Under the pieces are notes generated by a model. It saw only the letters and a list, made by a program, of their open reading frames with translations. It was not told where the DNA came from and made no database searches. The translations under genes were made by a program, and so were the position numbers. From assembly GCA_900554835.1 (NCBI GenBank), contig USJD01000001.1, positions 1 through 64,000 on the forward strand: 64,000 nt of DNA. Reading direction: 5' to 3'. The stretch is from an uncultured Prevotella sp. Lineage in GTDB: Bacteria > Bacteroidota > Bacteroidia > Bacteroidales > Bacteroidaceae. Positions within the stretch are counted from its first letter, which is position 1. Each line of letters begins with the position of its first letter. Positions 49,397 through 57,705 of the stretch are shown here, piece by piece.

Positions 49397-50050
49397 TTAC
49401 ATTTCCTCCTCATCGTCTTCTGTAATATACTCTACTCGAATTGCAACAATCTTCCCCTCATCATTATGTGCAGTCCAACAATCATAGCCTCCGTCTCCGT
49501 AGCCCGAAGAAGATACAAATCCAAGACCATCAATAGTGTTTCCATCACTAATTTGAATCGTTGGCCAGTTTACATTTGCGTTTCTGCTCCATTCGCTGTA
49601 TCTTTCAAACTGTTCAACCATATTTTCGGCATCATAATTCCAAACAAACTTTACATAATTTGGATTTTTCTTAGTCGTTACAGTAAGTTCGCATACTTCC
49701 CAATACCAAGCTTTATTTACATGTTCAATTTCACTACTGTCACTATGATATTTTTTATAATATTCATAATCAAAGATACCAGCCTGACCACTATCAACGC
49801 CAACCTCAAAGTTCTCCTTGCTGTATTCAAGGGATTTCTTGACATAATCTTCATGCACAACCTGAATTGCAGAAACTCGATTACCCCATTCACCTTCATC
49901 AGAAGTTTCTACCGTACACTTATAGTTGCCTTTGAGTACATTATCAATCACACCTTGACACCAAGTATTCATTCCATAACATGGATCAGAAACCATTATC
50001 TTATCACCAAGAGCAATAAAACCTTTGTCATTAATTTCAATATTATTCAT
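49397..50050 (-). CDS. Hypothetical protein, 217 aa
   Basis: Contains ALGDKIMVSDPCYGMNTWCQG and GEWGNRVSAIQVVH, GQAGIFDYEYY, and FVSSSGYGDGGYDCW: a DUF4241-like pattern (SDPCY, GxxG motifs). Function unknown. Confidence 0.72.
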   Translation of the reverse strand: MNNIEINDKGFIALGDKIMVSDPCYGMNTWCQGVIDNVLKGNYKCTVETSDEGEWGNRVSAIQVVHEDYVKKSLEYSKENFEVGVDSGQAGIFDYEYYKKYHSDSSEIEHVNKAWYWEVCELTVTTKKNPNYVKFVWNYDAENMVEQFERYSEWSRNANVNWPTIQISDGNTIDGLGFVSSSGYGDGGYDCWTAHNDEGKIVAIRVEYITEDDEEEM

Positions 50051-50362
50051 TTACATTTCCTCCTTAATATTCATTGTTTTATCTGGCGGAATTGCATTTC
50101 CGTCTTCATCTTCGTCGCCTTCAACCCACCAAGACTCCCACATATTGTAGGTTTCGCTCAATCTCTCTACCATAAACTCTTCGCAGCAAGAGTCTTCTAC
50201 ATAATCTCTATATTCTCCCTCTTCCATATCCTCGGTACTGTGCCATTCAAGATAATATTCATCAAGCATATCAAGAATTTCCTTTTCAAGACTCTTGTAT
50301 GCATCATCCCACTCTATACATAATTCTCTTTCAAAACAATTTACCCAATATCTTGTTATCAT
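50051..50362 (-). CDS. Acidic Trp-rich protein, 103 aa
   Basis: Follows RNA unit A with AAGGAGTGATGTTAA before ATG. Contains YRDYVEDSCCEEFMVERLSE. Unknown. Confidence 0.68.
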   Translation of the reverse strand: MITRYWVNCFERELCIEWDDAYKSLEKEILDMLDEYYLEWHSTEDMEEGEYRDYVEDSCCEEFMVERLSETYNMWESWWVEGDEDEDGNAIPPDKTMNIKEEM

Positions 50363-50435
50363 TTAACATCACTCCTTAATATTTTTATGTTATATACTCA
50401 TGAACTTTGTAAGCTTCCTTTATCAGTTTCATATA

Positions 50436-50518
50436 ATGCTGCGGAAGATGAGGACAAGGATTACGATGACCTGTGATAGCAGGTCATAGTGATCGTATGC
50501 CTCATATTTCGGCAGCAT
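50436..50518 (-). ncRNA. RNA unit A, large hairpin
   Basis: Helices ATGCTGC/GCAGCAT, ATGAGG/CCTCAT, ATGACCTG/CAGGTCAT separated by internal loops; apical loop CTATCA. Confidence 0.78.
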
Positions 50519-50609
50519 AATTGAAGTTTAGTTCCCTTGTATATAATGGCGCTTATACCATTTTACGCACTCAATAATTTTGTAAGCTCTCTTTAATGGC
50601 TTCATATAA

Positions 50610-50696
50610 TACGACAGTATCCTGAATGGATGCGCCGAGTGCCCCGTCTGATAGGACGGGGTGATCGTATCCATCTATTCAGGACTTACTGCCGTA
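50610..50696 (-). ncRNA. RNA unit B, large hairpin
   Basis: Helices TACGGCAG/CTGTCGTA, TCCTGA/TCAGGA with ATGGAT/ATCCAT, CCCCGTC/GACGGGG; apical loop CTATCA. Confidence 0.78.
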
Positions 50697-50786
50697 GCAT
50701 TGAATTGAATTACCTTGTGCATATTGGTGCTTATACCAAAATGTACTCTGCATTTCCGTAGATATTTCTTTAACTGTTTCATATTC

Positions 50787-50869
50787 TGATCCTTCTGGAA
50801 TTAGGATACAGCGATCGGCAGTGGCGATAGCCCTGCGGTTAGCTGTATCTTTATTCTTATGAAGGATCA
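50787..50869 (-). ncRNA. RNA unit C, large hairpin
   Basis: Helices TGATCCTTC/GAAGGATCA, GATACAGC/GCTGTATC, GCAG/CTGC and GGC/GCC; apical loop TATC. Confidence 0.78.
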
Positions 50870-50918
50870 TAATTGAATTGAAATACCTTGTACATTGGCA
50901 GTATCTATCTGCATTTAA

Positions 50919-51857
50919 TTAGTCGCTATAGATTTCGCTCATTCTCCTATTAAAGTCAAAGTTGTTGTCCTTGATTACCTTCTTCATAAGAGCAAACATT
51001 CTCCAACCTTCACCCTGATATTCCTTACGTCTCATATTAAGTTCATTTATTGCTTCACTATCATAAATGAAACGTATCCCGTAACAATCCCCAACACCAC
51101 AATTATGGAACATGATAAGATTCTTAAGAGTGTAATATGCACCCTCTCCCTTATAAGCGTCAATCCATACCTTGGACTTAGGAGTGTTATAAGGAAGCCT
51201 AATCATCTTGCCATTAAATCTCCTCAATGCAGCATACATTACTGCATAATTACTTGCATACTTAATTTTGTTACACTCAATAACCATAGGATTATAAACC
51301 TTCTTGTTCAAATCCGCACAGAAGATATTCACGCCACGAACCTTCTTATAAGGAATTCCCTTACACTTATAAGTTTTAGAATTCTCAATATGCCTTTTAA
51401 GCTCATCAATATAATCAAGACAAGTTTTTGCGACCACTTCTCTAGTAAAGAATGTTGCTCTCTCATCAAAGGTTTCCGCATCCCTTACTTCCAACTTACT
51501 AAGAACTTTAACCTCTTCAAGCATCATCTTGAACTGATAATCATAACCATAATGGCTAAGTGCAGCATTAAAACCAGATTCCTGTCCATCATAAGACACA
51601 TAATTCAGCATTTGAAACATTTGAGCACATACAAACCTTCTGTGGAGTTTAGTATTGCGCACATATCCATCAGAGATAATTTGGTTTGCAATAACATCAT
51701 TTTCTTTTACAATTTGAGGGACATAATTTCCGTTATCATCAATCACAATGTGAACTTTAGTTCCTGCTGGAATGCTTTCGCTTATATTCAATGTAAAATA
51801 TTTACTAGTATCAATACCAGCGTTACCTAATTTATTCATTCTCTCGTTTTTATTCAT
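50919..51857 (-). CDS. Unknown protein of the RT locus, 312 aa
   Basis: Pattern: MNKNERMNKLGNAGID.., then PAGTKVHIVIDDNG, DGYVRNTKLHRRFVCAQMFQML, and KGIPYKKVRGVNIFCADL. I recall related uncharacterised proteins in Firmicutes mobile elements but no function. It is enclosed by the two RNA triplets together with the next gene, so it may act with the reverse transcriptase and RNA units. Confidence 0.75.
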   Translation of the reverse strand: MNKNERMNKLGNAGIDTSKYFTLNISESIPAGTKVHIVIDDNGNYVPQIVKENDVIANQIISDGYVRNTKLHRRFVCAQMFQMLNYVSYDGQESGFNAALSHYGYDYQFKMMLEEVKVLSKLEVRDAETFDERATFFTREVVAKTCLDYIDELKRHIENSKTYKCKGIPYKKVRGVNIFCADLNKKVYNPMVIECNKIKYASNYAVMYAALRRFNGKMIRLPYNTPKSKVWIDAYKGEGAYYTLKNLIMFHNCGVGDCYGIRFIYDSEAINELNMRRKEYQGEGWRMFALMKKVIKDNNFDFNRRMSEIYSD

Positions 51858-51870
51858 AATTCATTCTCCT

Positions 51871-52341
51871 TTATTTTTTATTTCCATCTACCCATGTTCT
51901 TAAAATTACTAAGTCACTATCACTTCTTGATTGCCAAAACCATTTGCTCATAATATCTTCATCCCATACAAGTTCTCCATTAAGAATCATGCAAAGGACA
52001 AATCCTTCCAGCACCGCTTGTGCTACTTCCCTACGCTCTCCACGCATCAACTGTTCATCAGTCAATTCTTCCGCAGGCAACGCTTTAAAATAGCATTTTC
52101 GTTTCTTACTACTACGTTCACTTGGAATAGAGGTTTTATAATTTCTATAAAGCTCCCTAATCATGTGCAAAAGCGTTTGTAAGCTGTAGATATTGTACTC
52201 ATAAATGAGATACCTGTTCTTATCATACTTTCCATTATCAATCAGCTTTGTGTTTCCAACCTTCATTGTGCGAGTTTCAAAATCAATATAAAAATTTTCA
52301 CCCTCGCTTACTCTTTTTATTAACTCATCATATATTGTCAT
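51871..52341 (-). CDS. Unknown protein of the RT locus, 156 aa
   Basis: Helical protein with GNTKLIDNGKYDKNRYLIYEYNIYSLQTLLHMIRELY, a basic SSKKRKCYF stretch and an acidic/Trp-rich end. Downstream of RNA unit D. Size recalls accessory proteins of retroelements, but sequence gives no link. Unknown. Confidence 0.73.
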   Translation of the reverse strand: MTIYDELIKRVSEGENFYIDFETRTMKVGNTKLIDNGKYDKNRYLIYEYNIYSLQTLLHMIRELYRNYKTSIPSERSSKKRKCYFKALPAEELTDEQLMRGERREVAQAVLEGFVLCMILNGELVWDEDIMSKWFWQSRSDSDLVILRTWVDGNKK

Positions 52342-52401
52342 ACATTCTCCTTTCTTTTAGACGCTCGTAATCTCGACATGTTTCTTTACGTGTTTCATAT
52401 A

Positions 52402-52483
52402 TCCTGATAGCGGAAGCTGGAAGATGCTGTGAGGGCGTCAGATAGACGCATTTAAGCATCATCGAGCTTATTGAATATCAGGA
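52402..52483 (-). ncRNA. RNA unit D, large hairpin
   Basis: Helices TCCTGATA/TATCAGGA, AAGCT/AGCTT, GATGCT/AGCATC, GCGTC/GACGC; apical loop TATCT. Confidence 0.78.
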
Positions 52484-52573
52484 AATTAAATTTTAACTAC
52501 CTTGCAATCTATTGGCATGTTCCATTTGAATTACTCATAACAGTGGTACATTTCTTTATTGGTTTCATATAAG

Positions 52574-52655
52574 AGGCGTGTGCCTGCACATCGGCGCGAT
52601 GTAGCCGGTCGATAGACCGGGCAACATCGTCGCTTATTGCAGGTCAAGCACGCCT
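52574..52655 (-). ncRNA. RNA unit E, large hairpin
   Basis: Helices AGGCGTG/CACGCCT, CCTGCA/TGCAGG, CGATGT/ACATCG, CCGGTC/GACCGG; apical loop TATC. Confidence 0.8.
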
Positions 52656-52747
52656 TCTATTGAATTCTGTTACCTTGCAATCCATCGCTGTACTGCGTCC
52701 ACAATTACTCATAACACCGACGTATTTCTCTATTTGCTTCATATTAG

Positions 52748-52827
52748 GAAGCCTATGCCTGTAATAGATGGGGAATGTGCTGGAGATAACCAGCATAATC
52801 TCCATCTCATACAGGTTAAAGGGCTTC
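52748..52827 (-). ncRNA. RNA unit F, large hairpin
   Basis: Helices GAAGCC/GGCTTC, CCTGTA/TACAGG, AGATGG/CCATCT, GCTGG/CCAGC; apical loop TTATCT. Nearest to the reverse transcriptase stop. Confidence 0.78.
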
Positions 52828-52876
52828 ATGATTGAATATTGCTACCTTGTAATCACTTGCTACGCTGCAATCATTT

Positions 52877-54136
52877 TTACATTTGCCTTACTAATGTTTC
52901 AAATACCGCCCTCCTTGTCATTAATGCATTCTGCATACAACGAATGCTATAATAATTTTGTATTGTTGAAGTTTTATTTCTATTTGCGGTCACATTCTTG
53001 CCAACTCCTCTCATAATTGTGAAGTCATCTTTATCATTCACACTTCCAAGACCTCCAACCTTTGTCTTTCCAGTTGCACAAGCTCTTATACAGTCCATTA
53101 CAAATGTATTTAAAGTATCAATATCTTTATCTACATTAATAATTGGAAGTACTGAAGTTGCCCATGAGTAAGTTCCATCTCCCTTGTAGAGATAAGAATT
53201 TACCTGATTGACCGCCTTTGTTTCAGATGTCTTACGCTGTTTTATTGTACGAGTTTCAATCTCTTTCTGGAAACTCTTTACACGAGACTTAGATAATGTA
53301 ATCTTGTCTCCTTTTATATTAAAACCAAGGAATTTAATCCATTTGTTTTTATATACAATTTCAACTTTCTTAGAATTCAAAGTCATTTCCATTTCCTCAA
53401 GCATTTGTTTAATGACTGTAAATCCTTCTTTCCAATGATTGCCAAGAATCATCAAATCATCGGAATAACGTACATAGTAAACATTCATTTGGCTGATTGT
53501 ATTATCTATATGATATAGAACTGCATCCGCCAGAAAACTTGCCACACTACAGCCCTGCTTTAATGATTGATAATGCTCTATGAGATTTCTCTCAACATCA
53601 AAGCACCAATCTGTATGATAATATTTTCTTACAATATCAATGACCTTTGATTTGCCAACTTTCTTTTCCATTCTATCAAATATCTCATCAATATATCTGA
53701 TAGGAACTGAATCAAAATACTTTGACAAATCCAGCTTCACTCCCACTTCCATACCAGAAACCTTAACCATGTGCCTTGACAACTCCTGCACAACCTTACC
53801 GCAACCTAGCCCGGTCTGATAAGATTTGCAACTCTTATGAATGAATTCAGGAAACATTTCAAAGAACAAATTATTTGCAATGGACAAGAAGATACGGTCA
53901 ATGTTTTCATTTACGAATACGATTCTCATATCTCCATTATCTTTCGGGATCTGTACCTCATGTGGAGGCGCTATCTCATAACAATCATTTATAATTGCCT
54001 GATACAATGCCATTCTTACTTCTGGAGATGTTAGCTTCCTCAGTTCTCCCTTGTCGATATGTTTATCAACTCCGATTTCCAATGCACTCTCCCAACGCTT
54101 GATTTCAAAAAACTTTTGCAATAATATATCGGACAT
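52877..54136 (-). CDS. Reverse transcriptase associated with an RNA-unit array
   Basis: 419 residues. Fingers/palm: QIPKDNGDMRIVFVNENIDRI near 63, KSYQTGLGCGKVVQEL near 105, GVKLDLSKYFDSVP near 132 (motif A Asp), SLKQGCSVASFLADAVLYHID near 192 and the catalytic YVRYSDDLMIL near 222. Then KFLGFNIK (motif E-like) and a C-terminal region with WATSVLPIINVD and GLGSV. Motif 4 reads QGCSVAS rather than QGxxxSP (retron/group II) or the DGR form, so class is open. No maturase HNH or fused domain. Next to six structured RNA copies, it probably copies or is primed by them. Confidence 0.88.
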   Translation of the reverse strand: MSDILLQKFFEIKRWESALEIGVDKHIDKGELRKLTSPEVRMALYQAIINDCYEIAPPHEVQIPKDNGDMRIVFVNENIDRIFLSIANNLFFEMFPEFIHKSCKSYQTGLGCGKVVQELSRHMVKVSGMEVGVKLDLSKYFDSVPIRYIDEIFDRMEKKVGKSKVIDIVRKYYHTDWCFDVERNLIEHYQSLKQGCSVASFLADAVLYHIDNTISQMNVYYVRYSDDLMILGNHWKEGFTVIKQMLEEMEMTLNSKKVEIVYKNKWIKFLGFNIKGDKITLSKSRVKSFQKEIETRTIKQRKTSETKAVNQVNSYLYKGDGTYSWATSVLPIINVDKDIDTLNTFVMDCIRACATGKTKVGGLGSVNDKDDFTIMRGVGKNVTANRNKTSTIQNYYSIRCMQNALMTRRAVFETLVRQM

Positions 54137-54150
54137 TTATTTCACCTCCA

Positions 54151-54180
54151 GTTTTATTTTAAGGGGAGCCGAAGCTCCCC
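54151..54180 (-). terminator. Terminator upstream of the reverse transcriptase
   Basis: GGGGAGC-TTCG-GCTCCCC followed by TTAAAATAAAA on the minus strand. It probably ends the transcript from the right, so the RT unit may have its own start. Confidence 0.75.
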
Positions 54181-54183
54181 GCT

Positions 54184-54834
54184 TTACCAGCTTGCATGAT
54201 AGAAAACTGCTTCCTTTTCAAAGTCAGTTTCCTTCAGAACTTTCTCAAGGATTTCAATGGTTTCCTTGATATCATTCATATAATATTCATCATAACCTGT
54301 CCCTCCAAAGAAGAAACCCTCGCAAGACGGAAGCAATTCTGCAATCTCATCAGCGTTTACAATATAATCACCTTCTTCATAACAAGGCTCCCACTTTCCA
54401 TTGACAAGTCTTTCACCATTCTTTATCTGTCCATGTGCGATTTCTGCCTTATCTACGACTTCTTTGCACAAGTCAAGCAGTTCCTGAAGCTGATACTCAT
54501 TAACTTCATAAGCTCCGCAATCATCAACTCCATTCTGGACATTCTCAACGAACCAGTTATGAATCTGATTTGCTTTACGCCAATAGCCAACCTGCTGTAC
54601 AATAGAACCATATCCATATTCATGCTTAGTATCCCAAGTGGAATATCTGTGTGTATAATACGGAGTATAGAACTTCAGGAAGTCAGGTCTTATCTCACTT
54701 TCTGAATGGCCACACCAATTTTCAAAGCTATATTTCTTTTCGTTTTCAGTTCCTTTCCAGCTAAAGTATTCCTCAAGCGTATAAATGTCCTCCGGTTTTG
54801 CATTCTTATAACGAGGATACTTATTAAGATACAT
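54184..54834 (-). CDS. Conserved phage protein, 216 aa
   Basis: Aromatic acidic protein with YEVNEYQLQELLDLCKEV and LLPSCEGFFFGGTGYDEYYMNDIKETIEIL, a pattern common in uncharacterised phage proteins. Unknown function. Confidence 0.78.
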   Translation of the reverse strand: MYLNKYPRYKNAKPEDIYTLEEYFSWKGTENEKKYSFENWCGHSESEIRPDFLKFYTPYYTHRYSTWDTKHEYGYGSIVQQVGYWRKANQIHNWFVENVQNGVDDCGAYEVNEYQLQELLDLCKEVVDKAEIAHGQIKNGERLVNGKWEPCYEEGDYIVNADEIAELLPSCEGFFFGGTGYDEYYMNDIKETIEILEKVLKETDFEKEAVFYHASW

Positions 54835-54858
54835 ATCAAGTCCACTGTTAATTCCTCC

Positions 54859-55425
54859 TTACATATTCATAAATATTTCAATGATTTTACCAGTTTCTGT
54901 TTCCATTATATAATCCAGTGGTATTGTAGATGTGAGTTTGCAAGGATAATAACCATCAGTTTTCTCCTGCCCATATCTATTATCCTTATCAGGAGTTACC
55001 TGAAATCCCTCATAGTATTCCAGTACATTCTCATCAAGATTAATGATATATGCATACTCACAGAACAGTGAATCTTTAATAAAATCACTATTATCTATCA
55101 TATATGCGACTGGACTATTATAGAGAGCATCCAAATCTCCCTGTATCTTCCTCAGCAGACAATACCAATCATTCGTAGACTGTTTTGATACACTGAGGTC
55201 ACACAGACCTGCATCTACACAGGTCTTTATTTCCTCCTTGGTGGGAGTCGCAAGCTCCTGCACCATCTGAATTCTGTCATAGAACTTTTCAAGCTCATCA
55301 ACGGAATGCTTTTTGATGAAATTAATCACATCTGCACCAAGTCCATCGGGATAGCTGTCAAAGTGATTATAAGTTGTCTTGTCTACTCCATTCTTACGAA
55401 ATCCGTAAAGTCCTCTTGTACCCAT
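54859..55425 (-). CDS. Conserved phage protein, 188 aa
   Basis: Begins MGTRGLYGFRKNGVDKTTYNHFDSYP, typical for a widespread phage family of unknown function. AGGAGG lies behind the leader motif at 55.44 kb. Confidence 0.8.
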   Translation of the reverse strand: MGTRGLYGFRKNGVDKTTYNHFDSYPDGLGADVINFIKKHSVDELEKFYDRIQMVQELATPTKEEIKTCVDAGLCDLSVSKQSTNDWYCLLRKIQGDLDALYNSPVAYMIDNSDFIKDSLFCEYAYIINLDENVLEYYEGFQVTPDKDNRYGQEKTDGYYPCKLTSTIPLDYIMETETGKIIEIFMNM

Positions 55426-55440
55426 ATTAAAGTTCCTCCT

Positions 55441-55455
55441 TTAATTTTGTGTTGT
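55441..55455 (-). promoter_or_regulatory. Conserved leader motif without promoter
   Basis: ACAACACAAAATTAA runs from the TAA of the next gene to AGGAGG. Confidence 0.65.
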
Positions 55456-56000
55456 TAAATTTCAAAGTCCCAATTCTCGAAGCCGCCACGACTAATAAAA
55501 TCTTCTCCACTATTCCATTCTTCGTCAGTAATTTCAATTTTAAACTCTTTTTCTGCTTCTTCTTTTGTATCGTAATCCCCTATACAATATTCATAATAAT
55601 CAACACACTCCTCACAAATAATTTCACCATTAATGTACAGATAATGCTCTTGGAAGCAACATCCACATTCTTCGGAGTAAACTTCCATATCTAAATTCCA
55701 TTTTTTGCAGGCTTCCCAAAGAGTAATAAATTCATGCTGTGCTGCATCAAATTCATTTCCAAACCACCATTTATCAGGTTCTGTTCTCATGGAAATTGCA
55801 TTATCAATTAATGCAGACTGCATACTCCATTTGCAATAACCCTCTATGAATGCTTTTCCTTCTTCATCTTCATAATCAATTTCTGCCTCAGCACCTCTGC
55901 CCATATAGATTGTTCCCTTTTGAATCAATGCATTATAAAAGCTTTCAATATTTTCATGTTCACCTTTTACACACATTATAAAACTACATATATTTGCCAT
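55455..56000 (-). CDS. Acidic protein with Cys-rich centre, 181 aa
   Basis: Begins MANICSFIMCVKGEHENIESFYNAL, like YubB/DUF1281-type ferredoxin-like phage and plasmid proteins. Has EECGCCFQEHY and CEEC. Function unknown. Confidence 0.73.
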   Translation of the reverse strand: MANICSFIMCVKGEHENIESFYNALIQKGTIYMGRGAEAEIDYEDEEGKAFIEGYCKWSMQSALIDNAISMRTEPDKWWFGNEFDAAQHEFITLWEACKKWNLDMEVYSEECGCCFQEHYLYINGEIICEECVDYYEYCIGDYDTKEEAEKEFKIEITDEEWNSGEDFISRGGFENWDFEI

Positions 56001-56003
56001 TGT

Positions 56004-56528
56004 TTACCACCCATATACTTTCTTAATTCTCTTGCCCAAGCTACGAGTGTAGCGAGTAATATCTTTGGCAGTTGCCTTGCCATTATAAATTTTGTGACAG
56101 AAGTTATCTGCTTGGTCGCTTGTGATTTCCGGTTTGAATTCTCTGAAAAGCATATAATGAGTTTCATCATGATGACTCTGACGCGAACGTAGATTGTTAT
56201 GTTCATCTACATAAAATTCACCATATTCACAATGTGTCGCTAGATACAAACATTCACCTATATTGTGGTCATAAAGCTTATAGGCACTTCTGCGTCCATT
56301 CCAGAAACCAAGGTCTGCTATACAGATGATCCTGCCTTCTGTATCAATATTGAGATTCATGCGTTCATCTTCAAGATACATGTCATTTGTCTCATACATC
56401 CAAGTGCAAAGATCATCCTCATTGATTTTCTCTGGAACTTCCATTTCATTGATTTCAAGAAATTCTTTATACCCTTCTGCCCAATCTTCTGGATTCAAAT
56501 CATAATTTTGCCATATTACATGCTTCAT
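56004..56528 (-). CDS. Hypothetical protein, 174 aa
   Basis: Contains GRIICIADLGFWNGRRSAYKLYDHNIGECL and a basic helical end. It resembles uncharacterised phage proteins. Unknown function. Confidence 0.72.
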   Translation of the reverse strand: MKHVIWQNYDLNPEDWAEGYKEFLEINEMEVPEKINEDDLCTWMYETNDMYLEDERMNLNIDTEGRIICIADLGFWNGRRSAYKLYDHNIGECLYLATHCEYGEFYVDEHNNLRSRQSHHDETHYMLFREFKPEITSDQADNFCHKIYNGKATAKDITRYTRSLGKRIKKVYGW

Positions 56529-56701
56529 TCTTCCATCTCCTCCGCAACATCTTCACTATCAATAAGCTCCATGTCGCTAAAATCAATTTTCCCATTATCT
56601 ACTTGATAACGATATTCTTCAAGTGCCTCATCTGGACTATTTGCTTCTACATAAAACCACCCGATTAGCTCTTCCTTATGGATAATTTTATAAGTTTTCA
56701 C
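56525..56701 (-). CDS. Small protein, 58 aa (GTG start)
   Basis: GTG 56701 behind GGAGATGATAAA; stop overlaps the next ATG. YKIIHKEELIGWFYVEANSPDEALEEY has the shape of a small beta-alpha repeat. Unknown. Confidence 0.63.
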   Translation of the reverse strand: MKTYKIIHKEELIGWFYVEANSPDEALEEYRYQVDNGKIDFSDMELIDSEDVAEEMEE

Positions 56702-56713
56702 TTTATCATCTCC

Positions 56714-56941
56714 TTAATGGTTCTTTGCGTCAAGCAATACACATCTCATGAACGCTTCCAGACAATCAGTCCAGAATTCATCACTATCTTTTAGGTCTTC
56801 ATAATCTTCTTTACTTGCGCCATCCGGTATGCCCATTGTTGCCCAGACACTCCAAAAGATTTCCTCATCTTCGATGTTGCTTCTCAGATAATCATCCATC
56901 TTCTTACCGAGCTTTGGACGATCTGTATTGTTAAGATACAT
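56714..56941 (-). CDS. Acidic protein, 75 aa
   Basis: Helical, Asp/Glu/Trp-rich. AAGGAGAT before ATG, behind a strong hairpin. Unknown. Confidence 0.68.
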   Translation of the reverse strand: MYLNNTDRPKLGKKMDDYLRSNIEDEEIFWSVWATMGIPDGASKEDYEDLKDSDEFWTDCLEAFMRCVLLDAKNH

Positions 56942-56945
56942 AAAA

Positions 56946-56989
56946 TCTCCTTTCTGTAAGGGGTGGGGATTAGACCCCAGCCCTTACCT
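56946..56989 (-). other. Strong hairpin between HNH gene and next gene
   Basis: GTAAGG(G)..CCTTAC and TGGGG-TCTAAT-CCCCA on the minus strand, directly ahead of the ribosome site. No T-run, so a regulatory fold or partial terminator. Confidence 0.45.
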
Positions 56990-57688
56990 TTAAGGCAAGG
57001 GAATCCCCTGCTCTTCCAAATGTGTTACTATTTGTTTTAGTTTTTTAAACCAATCATACATTGTATAATTTGATTTCATGCGATTACAAATTGCACAACA
57101 AGGTATCACATTGGCTATAACATAACCTTCATCTGAATTAACTCTGTCAATTCCAACAAATTTATGTCCAAATTCATCCTCTGGAAGTTCTCCACAATAA
57201 AAGCATGGATAACTTGTAATTCTATCAAAATCTTCTAAAGTTAATTCAAAAGATAAATTCCTTTCTTCCGCTCCTAATTTATATTTTAAATATCTTGCAT
57301 TAAGCTTATGTCTATCTCTACGTCTTTGTTCTCGCATCTTTTCTACATTTTGACTTTCATATTCCTTTCTTTTCTGTTTAAAATACTCTTTATGTTTTTG
57401 ATTATAAGCTCTTTTTTCTTCAGCATGTTCCCTAGAATATTTGGTGTGATATTCTTTAACGTGATCAGCATTATTATCAAACCATTGCTGAATTTTATCT
57501 TTTCTTCTTTTTCTTTGTTCTTTCTGACAGTCTTTGCATAAAGATGAAAATCCATTTTTCTTAGATGATTCCTTAGTAAACATATCTGTTGGAAGTTCCT
57601 TTTTGCAATGACTACATATTATAATGCCTTGTTTAAAAAGTTCTTCTCGTCTTATTCCTTCTTCTTTTGTAAGTTTCCCATAGCCCAA
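56990..57688 (-). CDS. HNH endonuclease
   Basis: N-terminal CSHCKKEL..CKDCQ finger, a long basic coiled coil (residues 60-135), then HNH core CFYCGELPEDEFGHKFVGIDRVNSDEGYVIANVIPCCAICNRMK with the zinc Cys pairs. Probably a homing endonuclease; it splits a run of small genes. Confidence 0.87.
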   Translation of the reverse strand: MGYGKLTKEEGIRREELFKQGIIICSHCKKELPTDMFTKESSKKNGFSSLCKDCQKEQRKRRKDKIQQWFDNNADHVKEYHTKYSREHAEEKRAYNQKHKEYFKQKRKEYESQNVEKMREQRRRDRHKLNARYLKYKLGAEERNLSFELTLEDFDRITSYPCFYCGELPEDEFGHKFVGIDRVNSDEGYVIANVIPCCAICNRMKSNYTMYDWFKKLKQIVTHLEEQGIPLP

Positions 57689-57705
57689 TTTATTTCACTT
57701 CTTCC

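Larger units (their letters stand above)
50363..50918 (-). repeat. Non-coding triplet array: RNA units A, B and C
   Basis: Three tandem units with a period of 173-179 bp. Minus-strand order per unit: small hairpin, TRCAAGGTA, TTCAAT, a large multi-helix hairpin, then TATATGAAxC and TAAAG. The segment has no other gene; short frames beginning at the conserved ATG differ in length and sequence. Confidence 0.8.
52342..52876 (-). repeat. Non-coding triplet array: RNA units D, E and F
   Basis: Three tandem units with a period of 172-173 bp, directly downstream of the reverse transcriptase. Same plan as units A-C: small hairpin, TTGCAAGGTA, TTCAAT, large hairpin, TATATGAAAC, TAAAGAAA and, in E and F, GTTATGAGTAATT. 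Confidence 0.8.

Noticed and set aside
52498..52850. ACAAGGTA in RNA units as a 16S rRNA 3'-end mimic
   Set aside because: Only eight or nine bases match and no further rRNA-like structure surrounds them.
50363..52876. CRISPR array
   Set aside because: Units of about 175 bp with variable hairpins and short conserved flanks do not match 24-40 bp repeats with unique spacers; no cas genes are present.
50363..54136. Diversity-generating retroelement (template/variable repeat pair)
   Set aside because: No near-identical repeat inside a protein 3' end was found; the units differ through paired changes rather than A-specific substitutions, and RT motif 4 is not of the DGR form.
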